In this document: positions 62,401-64,000 of the stretch, piece after piece
How positions within the stretch are numbered: the stretch's first letter is position 1
Layout of the letters: each line of letters begins with the position of its first letter
NCBI RefSeq assembly: GCF_044761665.1
Contig: NZ_JBIWCW010000017.1
Location: forward strand, 5,788-69,787
Length of the DNA: 64,000 nt
Direction of reading: 5' to 3'
Origin: Peribacillus sp044761665
GTDB lineage: Bacteria > Bacillota > Bacilli > Bacillales > DSM-1321
Translations under genes and position numbers: made by a program
The notes under the pieces: generated by a model
Told to the model about the DNA's origin: nothing
The model's input: only the letters and a program-made list of their open reading frames with translations
The model's database searches: none

Positions 62401-63792
62401 CGGATTAGCGAATGACTCAAATTTATCAATAATGTCGCCATCTTGAATCTTGACGGCAGCTAACTCAATAATCGTATCATAAACGGCAGACAAACCTGTG
62501 GTCTCTACGTCGAATACGATATATGTGGCATCAGAAAGTGGCAGATGCGCTTCATTATAAGCAATCGGCACTCCGTCGTTTACAAGATTGACTTCGACAC
62601 CATAAAGAATCTTGATGTCATTTTTTTGACCGGCGCTATAAGCCTCAGGGAAAGATTGTGCCCCTGCATGATCGGTGATCGCCACTGCCTTATGACCCCA
62701 CTTCGCCGCTTGGGCAACTAGGGCTGAAGTCGGCGTTACAGCATCCATTTGGCTCATCGGTGTATGCATATGGAGTTCGACACGTTTTTCACCGTCAGGA
62801 GCCTTGTCCTGCCGGCCTTTCTTAGAAATTTCGTTAATATCATTGGCGATCATAACCAAATCACGGACAAATGTATCATTTTGAATGCTACCTTGGGCAC
62901 GTACCCACATGCCTTTTTTAACTCGGGCTAGAATGGCTGCATCCTCTTTATCACGGGAAAACATCTTGACCAGGATTGAGCTCGTGTAATCCGTAACTTT
63001 AAACGTCAATAAACTGCGGCCGCTACGGAGCTCACGGACTTCCGCATCAAACACGAAACCTTCGATTGCTATTTTGCGTTCTTCATCAATAATTTGCTCT
63101 ATGCTACGGAAATCGGCATCCTCTTTAATGGTATATCCGATTTTAACCGGACCTTCGTAGACGACATCGTCTCCTTTTTCCGATTCTTTCTTCTGCATTT
63201 CTAATAAAGCGGCCAATCCCTTTTCCTCGTCTTCTTTTTGTTTCTCTGCTATAAACTTCTTGTAATCAGAATTCGAGACACTTTCGTTCACTTCCGCTTC
63301 AAGCGTTAATGGCGGGAAACCATAGGTTTGGTAGATATTCGAAATAAGGCCGGAGTATTTCTGTTTTAACTGTCCAGCTTCAGCGCCATTTCGTGCATGG
63401 ACAACGAGCTTATATCCTGTTACTTTCGGCTCCTGCTCATTTAATAGGGTTAAAAGAGCAGGTGAAATGCCTTGTAGTTCACTTAGACAATTTTCCCAGT
63501 ACTCTTTGACCAATTCTTCCGTCACCAACGGATTAGCTACATTAAAAGTAAAGGTAACCTTGGCAATGTGGGCAAATGTACTAGTTAAATGGTTAGCAAA
63601 TCTTGTATGGACACTGCATGGTATTAAAGCAGGTATATTAAAGGCGAAATGCCATTTTTGCGACTCTCTTTCAATTGACAGCTTATCAATCTCGGCACCA
63701 ATGAAAAAATTCACAAAGGCATCCTCAGTCAGGCCCAATTGTTGGAGCAAGAGTTGAAATCTCTCTCTACCGCTGTTTGGATTTTGATCCAT
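59473..63792 (-). CDS. polC: DNA polymerase III alpha subunit PolC
   Basis: 1439 residues, the normal size of Gram-positive PolC. In order: N-terminal domain and OB fold (FEVTDYTSSILVKMF region), a PHP domain (ELHMHTPMSQMDA) interrupted by a DEDDh 3'-5' exonuclease (VFDVETTGLSAVYDT, HNASFDMGF and HHRAIYDAEATG), then the polymerase palm with PDIDLNFSGEYQ, and a zinc-binding CPTCKK...CPDCG pair near residue 900. The C terminus (QNQLSLF) is the clamp-binding motif. It is the replicative polymerase. RBS AGAGAGGAA before the ATG. Confidence 0.98.
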   Translation of the reverse strand: MDQNPNSGRERFQLLLQQLGLTEDAFVNFFIGAEIDKLSIERESQKWHFAFNIPALIPCSVHTRFANHLTSTFAHIAKVTFTFNVANPLVTEELVKEYWENCLSELQGISPALLTLLNEQEPKVTGYKLVVHARNGAEAGQLKQKYSGLISNIYQTYGFPPLTLEAEVNESVSNSDYKKFIAEKQKEDEEKGLAALLEMQKKESEKGDDVVYEGPVKIGYTIKEDADFRSIEQIIDEERKIAIEGFVFDAEVRELRSGRSLLTFKVTDYTSSILVKMFSRDKEDAAILARVKKGMWVRAQGSIQNDTFVRDLVMIANDINEISKKGRQDKAPDGEKRVELHMHTPMSQMDAVTPTSALVAQAAKWGHKAVAITDHAGAQSFPEAYSAGQKNDIKILYGVEVNLVNDGVPIAYNEAHLPLSDATYIVFDVETTGLSAVYDTIIELAAVKIQDGDIIDKFESFANPHRPLSNTIIDLTHITDDMLVDAPEVSDVLERFKEWAGDAILVAHNASFDMGFLNMGYKNIGYPKAENPVLDTLELGRFLYPEFKNHRLNTLCKKLDIDLTQHHRAIYDAEATGYLLLKMLKETMAKGITYHDQLNDNMGNGNAYQRSRPSHCTLIAQTQEGLKNLFKLVSLSHINYFYRVPRIPRSQLKKYREGILVGSGCDKGEVFEGMMQKGFEDVVEIAEFYDYLEIHPKDVYQHLIELEFVRDEKSLETIISNIVKLGEKLDKPVVATGNVHYLDANDKIYRKILVNSQGGANMLNRHKLPDVHFRTTDEMLRDFAFLGAEKAKEVVVTNTNKIADMIENIKPIKDDLYTPKIEGAEEEMRAMSYGMARKIYGENLPEIVEARLEKELKSIIGHGFAVIYLISHKLVKKSLNDGYLVGSRGSVGSSFVATMTEITEVNPLPPHYVCPTCKKSEFFNDGSVGSGFDLPDKDCPDCGIAYTKDGHDIPFETFLGFKGDKVPDIDLNFSGEYQPKAHDYTKVLFGEDYVYRAGTIGTVAEKTAYGYVKGYSADNNIHMRGAETDRLVAGCTGVKRTTGQHPGGIIVVPDYMDIYDFSPIQFPADDRNSEWKTTHFDFHSIHDNILKLDILGHDDPTVIRMLQDLSGIDPKTIPTDDPEVMKIFSSTESLGVTEDQIMCKTGTLGIPEFGTRFVRQMLEDTKPTTFSELVQISGLSHGTDVWLSNAQELIHNKICTLSEVIGCRDDIMVYLIYQGLDPSLAFKIMESVRKGKGLSEEFEEEMRKNEVPEWYIDSCKKIKYMFPKAHAAAYVLMAVRIAYFKVHLPLLYYAAYFTVRADDFEIDAMTRGSQAIKTKIDEINVKGLDASTKEKNTLTVLELALEMCERGYSFAKVDLYKSSADQFIIEGNTLIPPFNSIPGLGTNAAINIVNARKNGEFLSKEDLQQRGKVSKTILEYLDKQGCLESLPEQNQLSLF

Positions 63793-63860
63793 TTCCTCTC
63801 TCCCCTTTATCTACTATCTTATAATGTCGTTTCATTTTCATTCGAATAACAACAGTGGTT

Positions 63861-63869
63861 ATTATAACA
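63861..63869 (-). promoter_or_regulatory. Probable polC promoter (extended -10)
   Basis: On the minus strand TGTTATAAT (TATAAT at plus 63861-63866 with an upstream TG) lies about 70 bases before the polC start and 38 bases downstream of the group II intron 3' end. The best -35 at 17 bases is poor (TCTTCA). Confidence 0.5.
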
Positions 63870-63906
63870 CACTACGTATATTTTGAAGAGCATCTTCATA
63901 CGAAGA

Positions 63907-64000
63907 ATCGAGTAGAGGGAAAATAAGCTAACTTATTTTCGCCCCTCTCACAACACCGTACGTACGGTTCGCGTATACGGCGTTTCAATTTATATTGCAG
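63907..64000 (-). mobile_element. 3' end of a group II intron (domains V and VI), continuing off-window
   Basis: Read on the minus strand, plus 63983-63953 folds like domain V: an eight-base-pair stem ACGCCGTA/TACGGTGT, a CG bulge, and a short upper stem with a CGAA-containing loop. The triad position reads CGC. Immediately after comes a domain VI-like stem (GAGAGGG with CCCTCT, extended by AAAATAAG/CTTATTTT) with an unpaired A at 63913, seven bases from the probable 3' end CTACTCGAT (63907). Any intron-encoded reverse transcriptase would lie beyond the right edge. The CGC triad suggests, but does not prove, class IIC. Confidence 0.75.

Noticed and set aside
1..64000. CRISPR array, tRNA/rRNA genes, prophage or transposase genes
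   Set aside because: No regularly spaced direct repeats, cloverleaf-like gene with a CCA end, rRNA motif, transposase or integrase was seen in the window.

Overview
The window is a stretch of core chromosome from an endospore-forming member of the Bacillaceae. Low G+C, Firmicute-type ribosome binding sites, many TTG/GTG starts, sporulation genes (cotE, spoVS, dpaA/dpaB, spoIIIE, tepA, ymxH, mlpA) and a PolC-type replicative polymerase all point there. Gene order follows what I recall of the Bacillus subtilis polC to mutL segment closely, here running right to left on the minus strand; a Peribacillus-like or related Bacillus is a fair guess, but the species cannot be fixed from the sequence.

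Layout, left to right. 1-4.3 kb is accessory: an OPT-family peptide transporter (minus), then plus-strand genes for a 26-residue leader-like peptide, a cupin with a Tyr-rich tail, and a secreted metallo-beta-lactamase-fold protein coupled to a DUF3006 protein. 4.4-12 kb holds mutSL, cotE and miaB-ricA. 12.3-17 kb holds a His/Asn/Cys-rich small protein, a two-subunit 2-oxoacid:ferredoxin oxidoreductase, an M19 dipeptidase and spoVS. 17.2-25.7 kb holds ymdB, rny, recA (LexA box and sigma-A promoter visible), cinA, pgsA, rodZ, ymfK and ymfJ. 25.7-35 kb holds ymfI, the M16 peptidase pair ymfH/ymfF, and a nucleoside-type ABC transporter (BMP lipoprotein, ATPase, two permeases) with a GntR regulator whose likely operator is visible. 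35.3-46.8 kb holds a DUF6509 gene, spoIIIE, ylzJ, tepA, rnjB and the dapA-dapG-asd-dpaB-dpaA lysine/dipicolinate operon. 46.5-63.8 kb holds ymxH, mlpA, ylxY, pnp, rpsO, ribF, truB, rbfA, ylxP, infB, ylxQ, ylxR, nusA, rimP and polC.

Functionally the region joins mRNA decay (RNase Y, RNase J2, PNPase, RicA), transcription/translation initiation (NusA, IF2, RbfA, RimP, S15), DNA repair and replication (MutSL, RecA, PolC, SpoIIIE) and sporulation (dipicolinate synthesis, coat, SpoVS). Upstream of polC, at the right edge, lies a minus-strand sequence that folds like domains V and VI of a group II intron, so an intron appears to sit where proS would be expected to adjoin polC.

Most of the window is conserved and well described. 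The parts I consider least explained are the intron 3' end, the His/Asn/Cys-rich protein, the 46-bp perfect palindrome after ymfJ, the small ORF before the cupin, paired GAACGTTC palindromes before the oxidoreductase, and structured leaders before rpsO and pnp. No CRISPR array, tRNA, rRNA, insertion sequence or prophage gene was seen.
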